A stretch of DNA of 64,000 nt. Origin: Streptomyces griseomycini. Lineage in GTDB: Bacteria; Actinomycetota; Actinomycetes; Streptomycetales; Streptomycetaceae. The number at the start of each line of letters is the position of its first letter. Within the stretch, counting starts at the first letter, position 1. The DNA lies in NCBI RefSeq assembly GCF_014203535.1, contig NZ_JACHJI010000008.1, positions 1 through 64,000 of the forward strand, given 5' to 3'. The notes below the pieces were generated by a model. That model had not been told where the DNA came from and did no database searches. It was given only the letters and a program-made list of their open reading frames with translations. The position numbers and the translations under genes were made by a program. Of this stretch, positions 40,142 through 48,734 are shown piece by piece.

Positions 40142-40534
40142 TCAGTGCTCGCCGAACAGGTCGAGCAGCTCCGTCCGACCGAACATCCGGGCCGTGTCGA
40201 CGGCCGAGGGGGTGCCGGCGGACGGGTCGGCGCCGCCCTTCAGAAGGGCCTCGATCACCTCGGTCTCCCCCTTGAAGACCGCCCCTGCGAGGGGGGTCTG
40301 GCCCCGGTCGTTGACGCGGTCGGCGTCGGCGCCGCGCTCCAGCAGCGCGCGCACCGTCCGGGCGTGGCCGTGATAGGCGGCGAGCATCACGAGCGAGTCG
40401 CCCCGGTCGTTGGTCAGATCGGCCGGCACCCCCGCGTCGACGTAGGCCACGAGCTCCTCGGTCCGGCCGCGCCGGGCCAGATCGAAGATCTTGGTCGCCA
40501 GCTCCACGACCTCGGGGTCGGGGACTTCAGCCAT
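40142..40534 (-). CDS. Ankyrin-repeat protein
   Basis: 130 residues composed of about three ankyrin repeats (LTNDRGDSLVMLAAYHGHAR, VNDRGQTPLAGAVFKGETEV, TPSAVDTARMFGRTELLDLF) after a short helical N-terminus. Such small soluble proteins serve as protein-binding modules; the partner is unknown. The start MAEVPDPEVVELATK at 40534 has GAGAGGTGG upstream. Confidence 0.88.
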   Translation of the reverse strand: MAEVPDPEVVELATKIFDLARRGRTEELVAYVDAGVPADLTNDRGDSLVMLAAYHGHARTVRALLERGADADRVNDRGQTPLAGAVFKGETEVIEALLKGGADPSAGTPSAVDTARMFGRTELLDLFGEH

Positions 40535-40855
40535 CGCCGGACCACCTCTCACTGTGCAGCACTTCGTGCATCGGGGACGGGGCGTACGTCTGCGAGCGGT
40601 GCAGAGCCGTACGGGTGAATCGCCAGGGTACTGGCTCGCGCGGCACATGACCCGATGTGCCCGAGGTAAAGATCACGACAGACCCGTCCGGGCGCAAGGG
40701 CACCGGTCCGCGGGTCGGGCGAACAGCCGGAGAGCGCTCCCCCGACCGGGGGAAAACAGCGAGAATCCACCCAGTTGCACCTTTTATCGTATAGATACAT
40801 TCTGTGATCCTGGAAGTACTCATGGTGACTGTCCCCGCGAACCAGGAGAACTCAC
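40535..40855. promoter_or_regulatory. 321-bp divergent region with smeA promoter
   Basis: Promoters of the divergent ankyrin gene and smeA-sffA. The last 80 bp are unusually A+T-rich for this chromosome. On the plus strand TTGCAC (40775-40780), a 17-nt spacer and CATTCT (40798-40803) form a possible promoter. GTAT-AG-ATAC at 40789-40798 is a small inverted repeat in the spacer and a possible regulator site. The smeA-sffA operon of S. coelicolor is known to be switched on in sporulating hyphae. Confidence 0.45.
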
Positions 40856-41050
40856 ATGATCGTCTCGGTCTCATGCGTGGTCCTGCTCGGCATCGTCGTC
40901 TTCGTCCTCTTCCGCAAGGACGGGCTGAAGGCGTCGCACGCCCTGGTGGCGATGCTGTTCGGCTTCTACCTGGCCAGTACGGCCATCGCACCCAGCATCA
41001 AGGCGGGCGGCGAGAGCCTGGCCAGCCTCCTGGGCGGATTCAGGTTCTGA
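40856..41050 (+). CDS. smeA: Small sporulation membrane protein SmeA
   Basis: 64 residues: an N-terminal transmembrane helix (VVLLGIVVFVLF), a short basic linker and a second hydrophobic stretch (HALVAMLFGFYLASTAIA). Size, topology and the FtsK-like gene 49 bp downstream match SmeA of S. coelicolor (SCO1415 from memory), which targets SffA to sporulation septa. AGGAGAA precedes the ATG. Function is taken from that homologue. Confidence 0.88.
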   Translation: MIVSVSCVVLLGIVVFVLFRKDGLKASHALVAMLFGFYLASTAIAPSIKAGGESLASLLGGFRF

Positions 41051-41099
41051 TCCGCCTCACCACGCCCCGCCCGCCCGTACGCACCTTCTGGAGGCAGCA

Positions 41100-42896
41100 G
41101 TGGCCCGGCGCCCCCTTCCCCGCGTTCTGAGCAAGGGCAGCGCACAGCTCGCCCGGAGCCGGGAGCTGGCCAGGACGGCGGCCGACAGCGCCACGGACGT
41201 CCTCCACCCGCTGATCACGATCGCGCGCGGTCTGCGCCGGCTGGCCTCGGCCGGGCGGCGCAGATGGGTTGCCACGCCCAAGGACAAGCGCGGCGCGCTG
41301 CTCTTCCTGGTGGCGTCGGTCGTGCTGGTCGTGACGCTCGCGCCGTACGGCCCGCTGCTCGCCGTCACCGCCCTGATGGCCACGGCGGCCTGGCAGGGAC
41401 GGGACCGCGCCCCGTCGGCGCCCGACGGGCCCGACGAGGCCCAGGTCCAGCGCCTGAAGTCGTTGTACGAGGCCCTGGTGCCGTACTTCTCGACCGCCGA
41501 GGACCCGGAACCGCTCTACGCCCACGGCGGCGACTGGGAGGACGCCTTCCCCGAGTACGACTTCGACGGCACCGGCCGCGTCACGCACCTGGTGATCAAC
41601 TACCCCGCCTACTTCACCGACGGCGAGCCGGAGTCCCGGGCCCGGATCGAGCACCTGCTCAGCGCCAAGTCGGGGCGCGGCCGCGAGTACCACTTCGCGT
41701 GGGACGAGGAGGGCAACCAGCTCACGGTCCGCGTCCTCGCGCCCCTGCCCACCGACATCGCCGCCCAGCCCTTCGTCACGTCCCCCGGCGAGACGGTCCT
41801 CGGGTTCACCGACCCCACCCGGGTGCGGCGGACGCTGCCGCTCACCCACGGCGAGGAGCGGCGTGACGTGCCGCCCGTCGTCTGGCGCACCGGTATCCGC
41901 TCCACCGAGCCCCACCTGCTCGCGCTCGGCCAGCCGGGCAGCGGCACCTCGACCCTGCTGCGCTCCATCGCCCTGCAGGCCCTCCACCACGGTGACGTGG
42001 TGATCGTCGACGGCGGCGGCACCGGTGAGTACGCCTGCCTGACCGGCCGGGACGGCGTGCTCGCCGTCGAGTGCGGGCTGACGGGGGCGCTGGCGAGTCT
42101 GGAGTGGGCCGCGCAGGAGACGGAGCGCCGGCTGAGCGCCGCGAACCGCGCCCACCAGGCGGGCGATCCGCCGCCCGAGGACACCAGGCGGCCCCTGTGG
42201 ATCCTGCTGGACCGGCCGACCGCGTTCACGCACCTGGCCGCCGCGGAGGGCCGCGAGGACCCTCAGTCCCTGCTCCACGTCCCGCTGCGGCACGGTCGCC
42301 CGGCGAACGTCACCGTGGTCGTCGCGGAGCAGCTCGACAGCCTGGAGACCCTCAGCGCACCGGTGCGGCAGCACACACGCGCGCGCGTCGTCCTCGGCCC
42401 CGCGACGACGGAGCAGCTGGAGACCGTCCTGGGCGCGCCTCCGCACACCACCCCCGTCGACCAGGTCCCCGCGGGCCGCGGCTACGCCCGTCTGGGCGCG
42501 GGGCCGGTCCACCGCCTCCAGGTGCCGGCCACGCCGGACCCGTACGACGACGCCACCAGCGACGCCCACCGGCAGGCCGTACTGGACCTGTTGCCCCCGC
42601 GTACGACTCCGGCGGAGGACGCGGCCCCGTCACGGCCGGTCCCGGAGCGGCCGGACACGGAAGCGCTCCCGGTGGGGTCCGTGCTCCTGGACGAGCTGCC
42701 CGTGGATTCCGTGCCCCTGGAGAAGGTGCCGGTGGAGAAGGTGCCGGTGGAGAAGGCGTTGCCCGGGAGGGCGCTCCCCGACGAGCCGTCCCCCGCGGAG
42801 GCCGACTCCGAGAAGGTGCCCGCCGGGGCCGCCGCTCCGGAGGACACGACCGCGGCGGAGGTTCCCAGGGAGGCGGCGGTCGCGGAATCCTCCTAG
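41100..42896 (+). CDS. sffA: SpoIIIE/FtsK-like sporulation protein SffA
   Basis: 598 residues. Two N-terminal hydrophobic segments (about 60-95; GALLFLVASVVLVVTLAPYG) precede a cytoplasmic FtsK-like domain. The P-loop reads GQPGSGTSTLL, where the catalytic lysine of GKS/T is Thr, and the Walker B region reads WILLDRPTAF, with Arg in place of the usual Glu. The C-terminal 120 residues are Pro/Glu-rich with a VPVEK repeat (about 42720-42755). Together with SmeA it acts at sporulation septa in S. coelicolor. The GTG start has GGAGG upstream. ATP hydrolysis is doubtful from the altered motifs. Confidence 0.88.
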   Translation: MARRPLPRVLSKGSAQLARSRELARTAADSATDVLHPLITIARGLRRLASAGRRRWVATPKDKRGALLFLVASVVLVVTLAPYGPLLAVTALMATAAWQGRDRAPSAPDGPDEAQVQRLKSLYEALVPYFSTAEDPEPLYAHGGDWEDAFPEYDFDGTGRVTHLVINYPAYFTDGEPESRARIEHLLSAKSGRGREYHFAWDEEGNQLTVRVLAPLPTDIAAQPFVTSPGETVLGFTDPTRVRRTLPLTHGEERRDVPPVVWRTGIRSTEPHLLALGQPGSGTSTLLRSIALQALHHGDVVIVDGGGTGEYACLTGRDGVLAVECGLTGALASLEWAAQETERRLSAANRAHQAGDPPPEDTRRPLWILLDRPTAFTHLAAAEGREDPQSLLHVPLRHGRPANVTVVVAEQLDSLETLSAPVRQHTRARVVLGPATTEQLETVLGAPPHTTPVDQVPAGRGYARLGAGPVHRLQVPATPDPYDDATSDAHRQAVLDLLPPRTTPAEDAAPSRPVPERPDTEALPVGSVLLDELPVDSVPLEKVPVEKVPVEKALPGRALPDEPSPAEADSEKVPAGAAAPEDTTAAEVPREAAVAESS

Positions 42897-42943
42897 CACG
42901 TCCCGCCCCGCGCGGCGCCGCCCCGCCGTGACCGTCCCGTCCG

Positions 42944-44443
42944 CTACGCCACGAACGTGCGCGGCGCCTCCGCTCCCGAGGTGCCGCCCGTCTCCACCAC
43001 CCGTGCCGCCGCGGCCAGCCGCACCGCCGCCTCCTCCGCCACCGCGCCGCCCACGGTGAAGGGCAGCCGTACGTACCCCTCGAACGCCCCGTCGACCCCG
43101 AAGCGCGGTCCGGACGGCACCCGCACCCCGACCCGCTCCCCCGCCTCGGCCAGCCGTGAGCCCGAGAGCCCGCCGGTGCGCACCCACAGCGTGAGCCCGC
43201 CCCCCGGCACCTCGAACTCCCAGTCGGGCAGCTCCCGGCGCACCGCCGCGACCAGTGCGTCCCGGTTCTCCCGGGCCTGGTGGCGGCGCGCCCGGACGGC
43301 CTGCTCCCAGCCGCCCGTGCCGAACAACCAGTTCACCGCCAGTTGCTCCAGCACGGGTGTGCCCAGGTCGGCGTACGCGCGCGCCGCGACCAGGCTGCGG
43401 ATCACGTCGGGGGCGGCGCGCACCCAGCCGATGCGCATCCCGGCCCAGAAGGCCTTGCTCGCCGAGCCGACCGTGATCACCGTGGACCCGGCCGGGTCGA
43501 AGGCGCACACCGGGCGCGGCATCTCCACGTCGGGGTCGAGCCACAGTTCGGTCATCGTCTCGTCGGCGACCAGCACCGTCCCCGCCGAGCGCGCCGCGTC
43601 CACCAGCAGGCGCCGCTGGTCCTCGTCGGCGAGCGCACCGGTCGGGTTGTGGAAGTCCGCGACGACGTACGCGATCCGGGGCGCCGCCTCCCGCAGCACC
43701 TGCCGCCAGCGGTCCAGGTCCCAGCCCGCGAGGCCCTCGGCCATGGCCACGGGGACGAGGCGGGCGCCGGCCTCCCGCATCAGCTGGAGGATGTTGGCGT
43801 AGGACGGCGACTCGACGGCGATGCGTTCGCCGCGCCCGCCGAAGAGGTGGCAGATGGCGTCGATGGCGCCCATCGCCCCGGTCGTCACCATGATCTGCTC
43901 GGGCATGGTCGGGATGCCCCGCGCGGTGTAGCGGTCGGCGATCATCGAGCGCAGCGCGGGCAGCCCGGCGGGATAGTCGCCGTGGGTGTGGGCGTACGGC
44001 GGCAGCTCCTCCAGGGCGCCCTGCACCGCGCGCGTGAGCCACGGTTCGGGCGCGGGCAGCGCGGCACAGCCGAGGTCGATCATCGAGCCGAGGGTCTCGG
44101 GCGGCAGCGGTTCGAGGCCCCGCGCGGGCACCGGGTTGCCGGCCGGGACGGCGGTCCAGCTGCCCGCGCCGCGCCGTGACTCCAGGAATCCCTCGGTGCG
44201 CAACGCCTCGTAGGCGGCGGCGACGGTGGTGCGGCTGACGGACAGGGCGAGGGCGAGTTCCCGTTCGGCGGGCAGCCGCGCGGCGACCGGGACGCGCCCT
44301 TCGAGCACGAGCAGCCGGATGCCGTCGGCGAGCGCGCGGTAGGCGGGCGGGCGACGGGTTCCGGGGCCCGCCGGGCGGTCCTGCTGGGAGTTGAGCAGGC
44401 GGGAGAGCTGCGCGGCTCCCACCGCCGAGGTCCATTGCGCCAT
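42944..44443 (-). CDS. MocR-type (GntR-aminotransferase) regulator
   Basis: 499 residues. The N-terminal GntR winged helix (about 30-100; YRALADGIRLLVLEGRVPVAARLPAERELALALSVSRTTV) is fused to a type-I aminotransferase domain. The PLP lysine lies in VGSASKAFWAGMRIGW, and supporting motifs are VADFHNPTGAL and VLVADETM. MocR proteins use PLP or an amino compound as a signal instead of catalysing transamination. It is divergent from a YczE-type membrane gene, a frequent pairing (YczR-YczE), which it probably controls. The ATG is at 44443. Confidence 0.88.
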   Translation of the reverse strand: MAQWTSAVGAAQLSRLLNSQQDRPAGPGTRRPPAYRALADGIRLLVLEGRVPVAARLPAERELALALSVSRTTVAAAYEALRTEGFLESRRGAGSWTAVPAGNPVPARGLEPLPPETLGSMIDLGCAALPAPEPWLTRAVQGALEELPPYAHTHGDYPAGLPALRSMIADRYTARGIPTMPEQIMVTTGAMGAIDAICHLFGGRGERIAVESPSYANILQLMREAGARLVPVAMAEGLAGWDLDRWRQVLREAAPRIAYVVADFHNPTGALADEDQRRLLVDAARSAGTVLVADETMTELWLDPDVEMPRPVCAFDPAGSTVITVGSASKAFWAGMRIGWVRAAPDVIRSLVAARAYADLGTPVLEQLAVNWLFGTGGWEQAVRARRHQARENRDALVAAVRRELPDWEFEVPGGGLTLWVRTGGLSGSRLAEAGERVGVRVPSGPRFGVDGAFEGYVRLPFTVGGAVAEEAAVRLAAAARVVETGGTSGAEAPRTFVA

Positions 44444-44451
44444 AGAAATCA

Positions 44452-44525
44452 GTCCACCTTCCCCGGATTGGCCATGGATGGCGTCTCCGTCCATGCCACA
44501 GGGTGTCATGCATCGGTCCACTTCC
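44452..44525. promoter_or_regulatory. Putative MocR operator region
   Basis: Two direct repeats, GTCCACCTTCC at 44452-44462 and GTCCACTTCC at 44516-44525, flank an imperfect inverted repeat CATGGATGG-N5-CCGTCCATG at 44473-44495. All lie in the 100-bp divergent region. MocR regulators usually bind two direct repeats, so the outer pair is the better candidate. Confidence 0.45.
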
Positions 44526-44543
44526 ACCACAGGGGGGCACTCC

Positions 44544-45209
44544 TTGTCCAGCCGATCGCCCCGGCGGGGGCATCTCGTACGCCGGCTCTTCCAGCTGTAC
44601 GCCGGACTGGCGCTGTACGGCGCGAGTTCGGCGCTGCTTGTCAGGTCGGGGCTCGGTCTCGAGCCGTGGAACGTGCTGCACCAGGGGCTGTCCGAGCGGA
44701 CGGGACTGTCGATGGGCCTGGTGCTGACCGTCGTCGGAGCGGCGGTGCTGCTGCTGTGGATCCCGCTGCGGCAGCGGCCCGGCCTGGGCACGGTCTCCAA
44801 CGTCCTGGTGATCGGCGTGACGATGGACGCGACCCTGGCCGTGGTGCCGGACGCGCACGCCGTGGCCACCCGCGTCGCCCTGATGGCGGCGGGCGTCGTG
44901 CTGAACGGCGCGGCGACCGGACTGTACATCGCGGCGCGCTTCGGTCCGGGCCCGCGCGACGGGCTGATGACGGGGCTGCACCGGCGCACGGGGGTGTCGA
45001 TCCGCGTGGTCCGCACGGCCATCGAGATCACGGTGGTGGTCACGGGCTTCGTCCTCGGCGGCACCGTCGGCGTCGGCACCCTGCTGTACGCGGTGGCGAT
45101 CGGCCCGCTCGCCCAGCTGTTCCTGCGCGTCTTCGCCGTCCCCCCGGCATCCGGCGGCAGCCCGGTCGTTGCCACGGGTCAACCGCGGCGCGCGATACTG
45201 CGTCCGTGA
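44544..45209 (+). CDS. YczE-family integral membrane protein
   Basis: 221 residues, four to five predicted helices, YczE/YyaS/YitT-like family. Conserved stretches: LYGASSALLVRSGLGLEPWNVL, GLSMGLVLTVVGAAVLLLWIPL and GPGPRDGLMTGLHRRTG. The function is unproven; it is often paired with a divergent MocR regulator as here. The TTG at 44544 is chosen because AGGGGGG lies seven bases upstream and gives the family length; ATGs at 44508 and 44493 are in frame with weaker ribosome sites. Its stop overlaps the next gene (GTGA). Confidence 0.82.
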   Translation: MSSRSPRRGHLVRRLFQLYAGLALYGASSALLVRSGLGLEPWNVLHQGLSERTGLSMGLVLTVVGAAVLLLWIPLRQRPGLGTVSNVLVIGVTMDATLAVVPDAHAVATRVALMAAGVVLNGAATGLYIAARFGPGPRDGLMTGLHRRTGVSIRVVRTAIEITVVVTGFVLGGTVGVGTLLYAVAIGPLAQLFLRVFAVPPASGGSPVVATGQPRRAILRP

Positions 45210-45973
45210 CCCCGCGGATACGCCACCCCTACCTCGACCACCCCGGCCCGATCGCCTTCGCCCACCGGGGCGGGGCGGCGGACGGCCTGGAGAACACCGT
45301 GCGCCAGTTCCGGTGCGCCGTCGAGGCGGGTTACCGGTACATCGAGACCGACGTGCACGCCACGCGCGACGGACGGCTCGTCGCCTTCCACGACGCGACC
45401 CTGGACCGGGTGACGGACGGCGCGGGCCGGATCGCCGACCTGCCGTGGCGGGACGTGCGGCACGCGCGCGTGGCGGGTGAGGAACCGGTTCCCCTGTTCG
45501 AGGAGCTCCTGGAGACCTTCCCCGAGGTGCGCTGGAACGTCGACGTGAAGGCCGAGCCGGCGCTCCTGCCCTTCCTGGAGCTGGTCGAGCGCACGGACGC
45601 CTGGGACCGGATCTGCCTCGGCTCGTTCTCCGAGGCCCGCCTGGTGCGCGCCCGGCGACTGGCCGGTCCGCGGCTGGCCACGTCGTACGGGACGCGGGGC
45701 GTGCTGAACCTGCGGCTGCGGTCCTGGGGGCTGCCGGCCGCGGTGCGCCGGTCGGCCGTGGCCGCCCAGGTTCCCGAGATGCAGTCGGGCATCCAGGTGG
45801 TGGACCACCGCTTCGTGCGCGCGGCCCACGCGCGCGGGCTGCAGGTGCACGTGTGGACGGTCAACGAGGCCGAGCGGATGCACCGGCTCCTGGACCTCGG
45901 GGTGGATGGCATCATGACCGATCACATCGGCACACTGCGCAAGGTCATGGAGGACCGCGGCGTCTGGGTCTGA
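45206..45973 (+). CDS. Glycerophosphodiester phosphodiesterase
   Basis: 255 residues, GDPD TIM-barrel family without a signal peptide. Active-site motifs are AHRGGAADGLENT (catalytic His and Arg), YIETDVHATRDG (metal-binding Glu/Asp), FHDATLDRVTDG (second catalytic His) and WNVDVKAEP. It hydrolyses glycerophosphodiesters to glycerol-3-phosphate and an alcohol. The GTG start overlaps the stop of the YczE-like gene, so the two are coupled. Confidence 0.92.
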   Translation: MTPRIRHPYLDHPGPIAFAHRGGAADGLENTVRQFRCAVEAGYRYIETDVHATRDGRLVAFHDATLDRVTDGAGRIADLPWRDVRHARVAGEEPVPLFEELLETFPEVRWNVDVKAEPALLPFLELVERTDAWDRICLGSFSEARLVRARRLAGPRLATSYGTRGVLNLRLRSWGLPAAVRRSAVAAQVPEMQSGIQVVDHRFVRAAHARGLQVHVWTVNEAERMHRLLDLGVDGIMTDHIGTLRKVMEDRGVWV

Positions 45974-46023
45974 GCCCCGGCCCCCGACGCCTCCGCGCGT
46001 TCACGGGGAAGCGAGGGGCACGG

Positions 46024-47370
46024 GTGGGCACCGACACCGTGCGGTCACCGGCGGCGGAAGAGGCCGCCGAACGGCGGCGCGAGCAGCGCGGCTGGTACTT
46101 CTACGACTGGGCGTGCTCCGTGTACTCCACGAGCGTGCTCACCGTGTTCCTCGGCCCCTATCTGACGTCGGTGGCCGAGGCGGCCGCGGACGCGGACGGG
46201 TTCGTCCACCCGCTGGGCGTACCGGTGCGCGCGGGGTCCTTCTTCGCGTACGCCGTTTCCCTGTCGGTGGTCCTGGCCGTGCTGGTGATGCCGCTGGTGG
46301 GCGCCGCCGCCGACCGCACCGGCCGCAAGAAGCCGCTCCTCGCGGCCGCCGCCTACACGGGCGCCGCGGCGACGACGGGCATGTTCTTCCTCGGCGGTGA
46401 GCGCTATCTGCTCGGCGGGGCGCTGCTGGTCGTGGCGAACGCGGCGCAGTCCGTGGCGATGATGCTCTACAACGCGTACCTGCCGCAGATCGCCCCGCCC
46501 GAGGAGCGCGACGCGGTCTCCTCCCGCGGCTGGGCCTTCGGGTACGCGGCCGGGGCCCTGGTCCTCGTCGCGAATCTCGTCCTCTACACCGGCCACGACG
46601 CCTTCGGGGTCTCCGAGGGCACGGCGGTCCGCATCTGCCTGGCGTCGGCCGGTCTGTGGTGGGGCGCCTTCGCGCTGGTGCCGCTGCGCCGGCTGCGCGA
46701 CCGCCGTGCCCCCGTGCGGGAGGCGGCCCTGCCGGGCTTCCGGCAGCTCGCGGCGACCGTCCGCGACATGCGCCGCCACCCGCTGACGCTCGCCTTCCTG
46801 CTGGCGTACCTGGTCTACAACGACGGCATCCAGACGGTGATCTCCCAGGCCTCGGTCTACGGCTCGAAGGAGCTGGGGCTCGGGCAGTCGACGCTCATCG
46901 TCGCCGTGCTGCTGGTCCAGGTGCTGGCGGTGGCCGGTGCGCTGGCGCTGGGCCGGCTGGCCCGGCGGCACGGGGCGAAGCGCACGATCCTCGGCTCGCT
47001 GGTCGCCTGGACCCTGACGCTGGCCGCCGGGTACTTCCTGCCCGCGGGGGCCCCGGTGTGGTTCTTCGTGCTGGCCGCGGGGATCGGACTGGTCCTCGGC
47101 GGCAGCCAGGCGCTGTCCCGGTCGCTGTTCTCCCACCTCGTACCGCCCGGCAAGGAGGCCGAGTACTTCTCGGCGTACGAGATGAGCGACCGCGGGATGA
47201 GCTGGCTCGGGCCGCTGCTGTTCGGGCTCACCTACCAGCTGACGGGCAGCTACCGGGACGCGATCATCTCGCTGGTGGGCTTCTTCGTGCTCGGGTTCGC
47301 GCTGCTCGCGCGGGTCCCGGTGCGGCGTGCGATCGCCGACGCGGGCAACCCGGTCCCCGAAAGGATTTAG
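46024..47370 (+). CDS. MFS transporter (UMF1/Atg22-like)
   Basis: 448 residues, about 12 membrane helices. The opening GWYFYDWACSVYSTSVLTVF and the stretches AAADRTGRKKPLLAAAAY and LGGSQALSRSLFSHLVPPGK are typical of the UMF1 (Atg22-like) MFS group, for which nutrient or amino-acid export roles are suggested. The substrate is unknown. The GTG at 46024 has GAGGGG upstream. It lies 50 bp after the phosphodiesterase gene and may share its transcript. Confidence 0.87.
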   Translation: MGTDTVRSPAAEEAAERRREQRGWYFYDWACSVYSTSVLTVFLGPYLTSVAEAAADADGFVHPLGVPVRAGSFFAYAVSLSVVLAVLVMPLVGAAADRTGRKKPLLAAAAYTGAAATTGMFFLGGERYLLGGALLVVANAAQSVAMMLYNAYLPQIAPPEERDAVSSRGWAFGYAAGALVLVANLVLYTGHDAFGVSEGTAVRICLASAGLWWGAFALVPLRRLRDRRAPVREAALPGFRQLAATVRDMRRHPLTLAFLLAYLVYNDGIQTVISQASVYGSKELGLGQSTLIVAVLLVQVLAVAGALALGRLARRHGAKRTILGSLVAWTLTLAAGYFLPAGAPVWFFVLAAGIGLVLGGSQALSRSLFSHLVPPGKEAEYFSAYEMSDRGMSWLGPLLFGLTYQLTGSYRDAIISLVGFFVLGFALLARVPVRRAIADAGNPVPERI

Positions 47371-47560
47371 CACTGGACGCGAAAGGGCGGTAGTGTACGC
47401 GTTTGGCCTACCAGGCGTACCGTTACTGCGCGTCAAAGAGACCGAAACGCGGTGTCACATCTCCCAACAGACGTGACAAACCGGGCGTCGGTGGGTACTG
47501 CACTGGTTGACAAGGCTGCGGCTACGACGGCGACGCATGACCCGGAACGGGACTCGGAAC

Positions 47561-47588
47561 GGGAATCTTTACCGCCGACCGGACGTTG
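47561..47588 (+). promoter_or_regulatory. SigR-type promoter of rbpA
   Basis: GGGAAT at 47561-47566, an 18-nt spacer and GTTG at 47585-47588 match the consensus of SigR, the thiol-oxidative-stress sigma factor. The site is 60 bp before the rbpA start codon. SigR control of rbpA is established in S. coelicolor. A separate vegetative promoter probably lies further upstream; TTGACA at about 47505-47510 is a candidate -35 without a good -10. Confidence 0.85.
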
Positions 47589-47648
47589 ACCGGATGACGA
47601 CGACAGCGACACCTGTCCTGTGGGCGACCAGCCCGGGAGGCACGATTC

Positions 47649-48023
47649 ATGAGTGAGCGAGCTCTTCGCGGCACGCGCCTCGTGGTGACCAGCTACGAGA
47701 CGGACCGCGGCATCGACCTGGCCCCGCGCCAGGCCGTGGAGTACGCATGCGAGAAGGGGCACCGCTTCGAGATGCCCTTCTCGGTCGAGGCGGAGATCCC
47801 GCCGGAGTGGGAGTGCAAGGTCTGCGGTGCCCAGGCACTCCTGGTGGACGGCGAGGGTCCGGAGGAGAAGAAGGCCAAGCCCGCGCGTACGCACTGGGAC
47901 ATGCTGATGGAGCGGCGCACCCGAGAGGAGCTCGAAGAGGTCCTCGAGGAGCGTCTCGCCGTTCTGCGCTCCGGTGCGATGAACATCGCGGTTCACCCCC
48001 GGGACAGCCGAAAGTCGGCCTGA
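47649..48023 (+). CDS. rbpA: RNA polymerase-binding protein RbpA
   Basis: 124 residues, the standard length. The RbpA core has the zinc-site residues Cys34, His38, Cys56 and Cys59 (EYACEKGHRF and WECKVCGAQ), a basic linker (EEKKAKPARTHWDMLMERR) and the C-terminal sigma-interaction helix (TREELEEVLEERLAVLR). It binds the RNA polymerase beta subunit and group 1/2 sigma factors and stimulates HrdB-dependent transcription. A SigR promoter precedes it and a very long palindrome follows it. Confidence 0.97.
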   Translation: MSERALRGTRLVVTSYETDRGIDLAPRQAVEYACEKGHRFEMPFSVEAEIPPEWECKVCGAQALLVDGEGPEEKKAKPARTHWDMLMERRTREELEEVLEERLAVLRSGAMNIAVHPRDSRKSA

Positions 48024-48058
48024 TCCCGGCGGAGCTCGGGCGGAAGCACGACGCACAG

Positions 48059-48112
48059 CGCACAGGACCGCGGGGACCGTACCCATGGGTACGGTCCCCG
48101 CGGTCCTGTGCG
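48059..48112. terminator. 54-bp perfect palindrome, bidirectional terminator
   Basis: 27 bases at 48059-48085 are exactly complementary to 48086-48112 with no unpaired base. It lies 35 bp after rbpA and 40 bp beyond the end of the convergent fxsA gene. The centre ACCCATGGGT means the RNA hairpin has a minimal loop. No U-tract is needed with such a stem in Streptomyces. Confidence 0.85.
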
Positions 48113-48152
48113 TCTGCTCCGCCCGCTCTGTCCGCTCGCCGCTCGGGCACTC

Positions 48153-48734
48153 TCAGCGCGCGAGCGGCGGGCGGGGCCCCTGCGGGGTGTCCCCCGGCGC
48201 GCCGCCCGGCTCGTCCCGGATGACCTCGCCCCGGACGATCCTGCCGTCGGGCCGGTGGATGCGGGCCTGCTGGAAGGCGTCGCCCAGGGAGCCCTGGGCG
48301 GCCTCGCGGAGCTTGCGTTCGAAGGTGCGCTCGGCGTAGCGGCTCACGGCCTTCTGGACCGGCGGCACCAGCAGGACCAGTCCCAGCACGTCGGAGACGA
48401 GCCCCGGGATGATCAGCAGCAGACCGCCCATCATCATCAGGCCGTTGCCCTCGCTGTTCGGCCGGGACGCGGCGGTCACCCCGCCCTGCTGCTGCTGCAG
48501 CGTCTCGCTGAGGTTCTGGAAGGCCCGCCGCCCGGCCCGCTTGATGACGACCGAGCCGAGGACCAGTCCGGCCACCAGGAGCAGGAGGACCACCAGCCCG
48601 TTCGACGCCCCGGCGACCACCGTGAGCAGCCAGATCTCCAGAACGAGCCACGCGGCGACACCCAGCGGCAGGAACGTGCGCAGCCGGGAGCGCCGGGGCC
48701 GGGTGGGATACGGGGTCTGAGCTCCAGTCGTCAT
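48153..48734 (-). CDS. fxsA: FxsA-family membrane protein
   Basis: 193 residues with three to four membrane helices (FLPLGVAAWLVLEIWLLTVV, GLVVLLLLVAGLVLGSVVI, MMMGGLLLIIPGLVSDVLGL). The EIWLL and LIIPGLVSDVLGLVLLVPP motifs define FxsA, a cytoplasmic-membrane protein first known in E. coli for suppressing phage exclusion by F plasmid. The role in streptomycetes is unknown. The C-terminal tail is polar and Pro-rich. The ATG has a G-rich site just upstream. Confidence 0.9.
   Translation of the reverse strand: MTTGAQTPYPTRPRRSRLRTFLPLGVAAWLVLEIWLLTVVAGASNGLVVLLLLVAGLVLGSVVIKRAGRRAFQNLSETLQQQQGGVTAASRPNSEGNGLMMMGGLLLIIPGLVSDVLGLVLLVPPVQKAVSRYAERTFERKLREAAQGSLGDAFQQARIHRPDGRIVRGEVIRDEPGGAPGDTPQGPRPPLAR

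Noticed and set aside
42719..42757. Tandem 15-bp repeat, considered as a CRISPR or mobile element
   Set aside because: It is in frame inside sffA, encodes VPVEK units and has no spacers.
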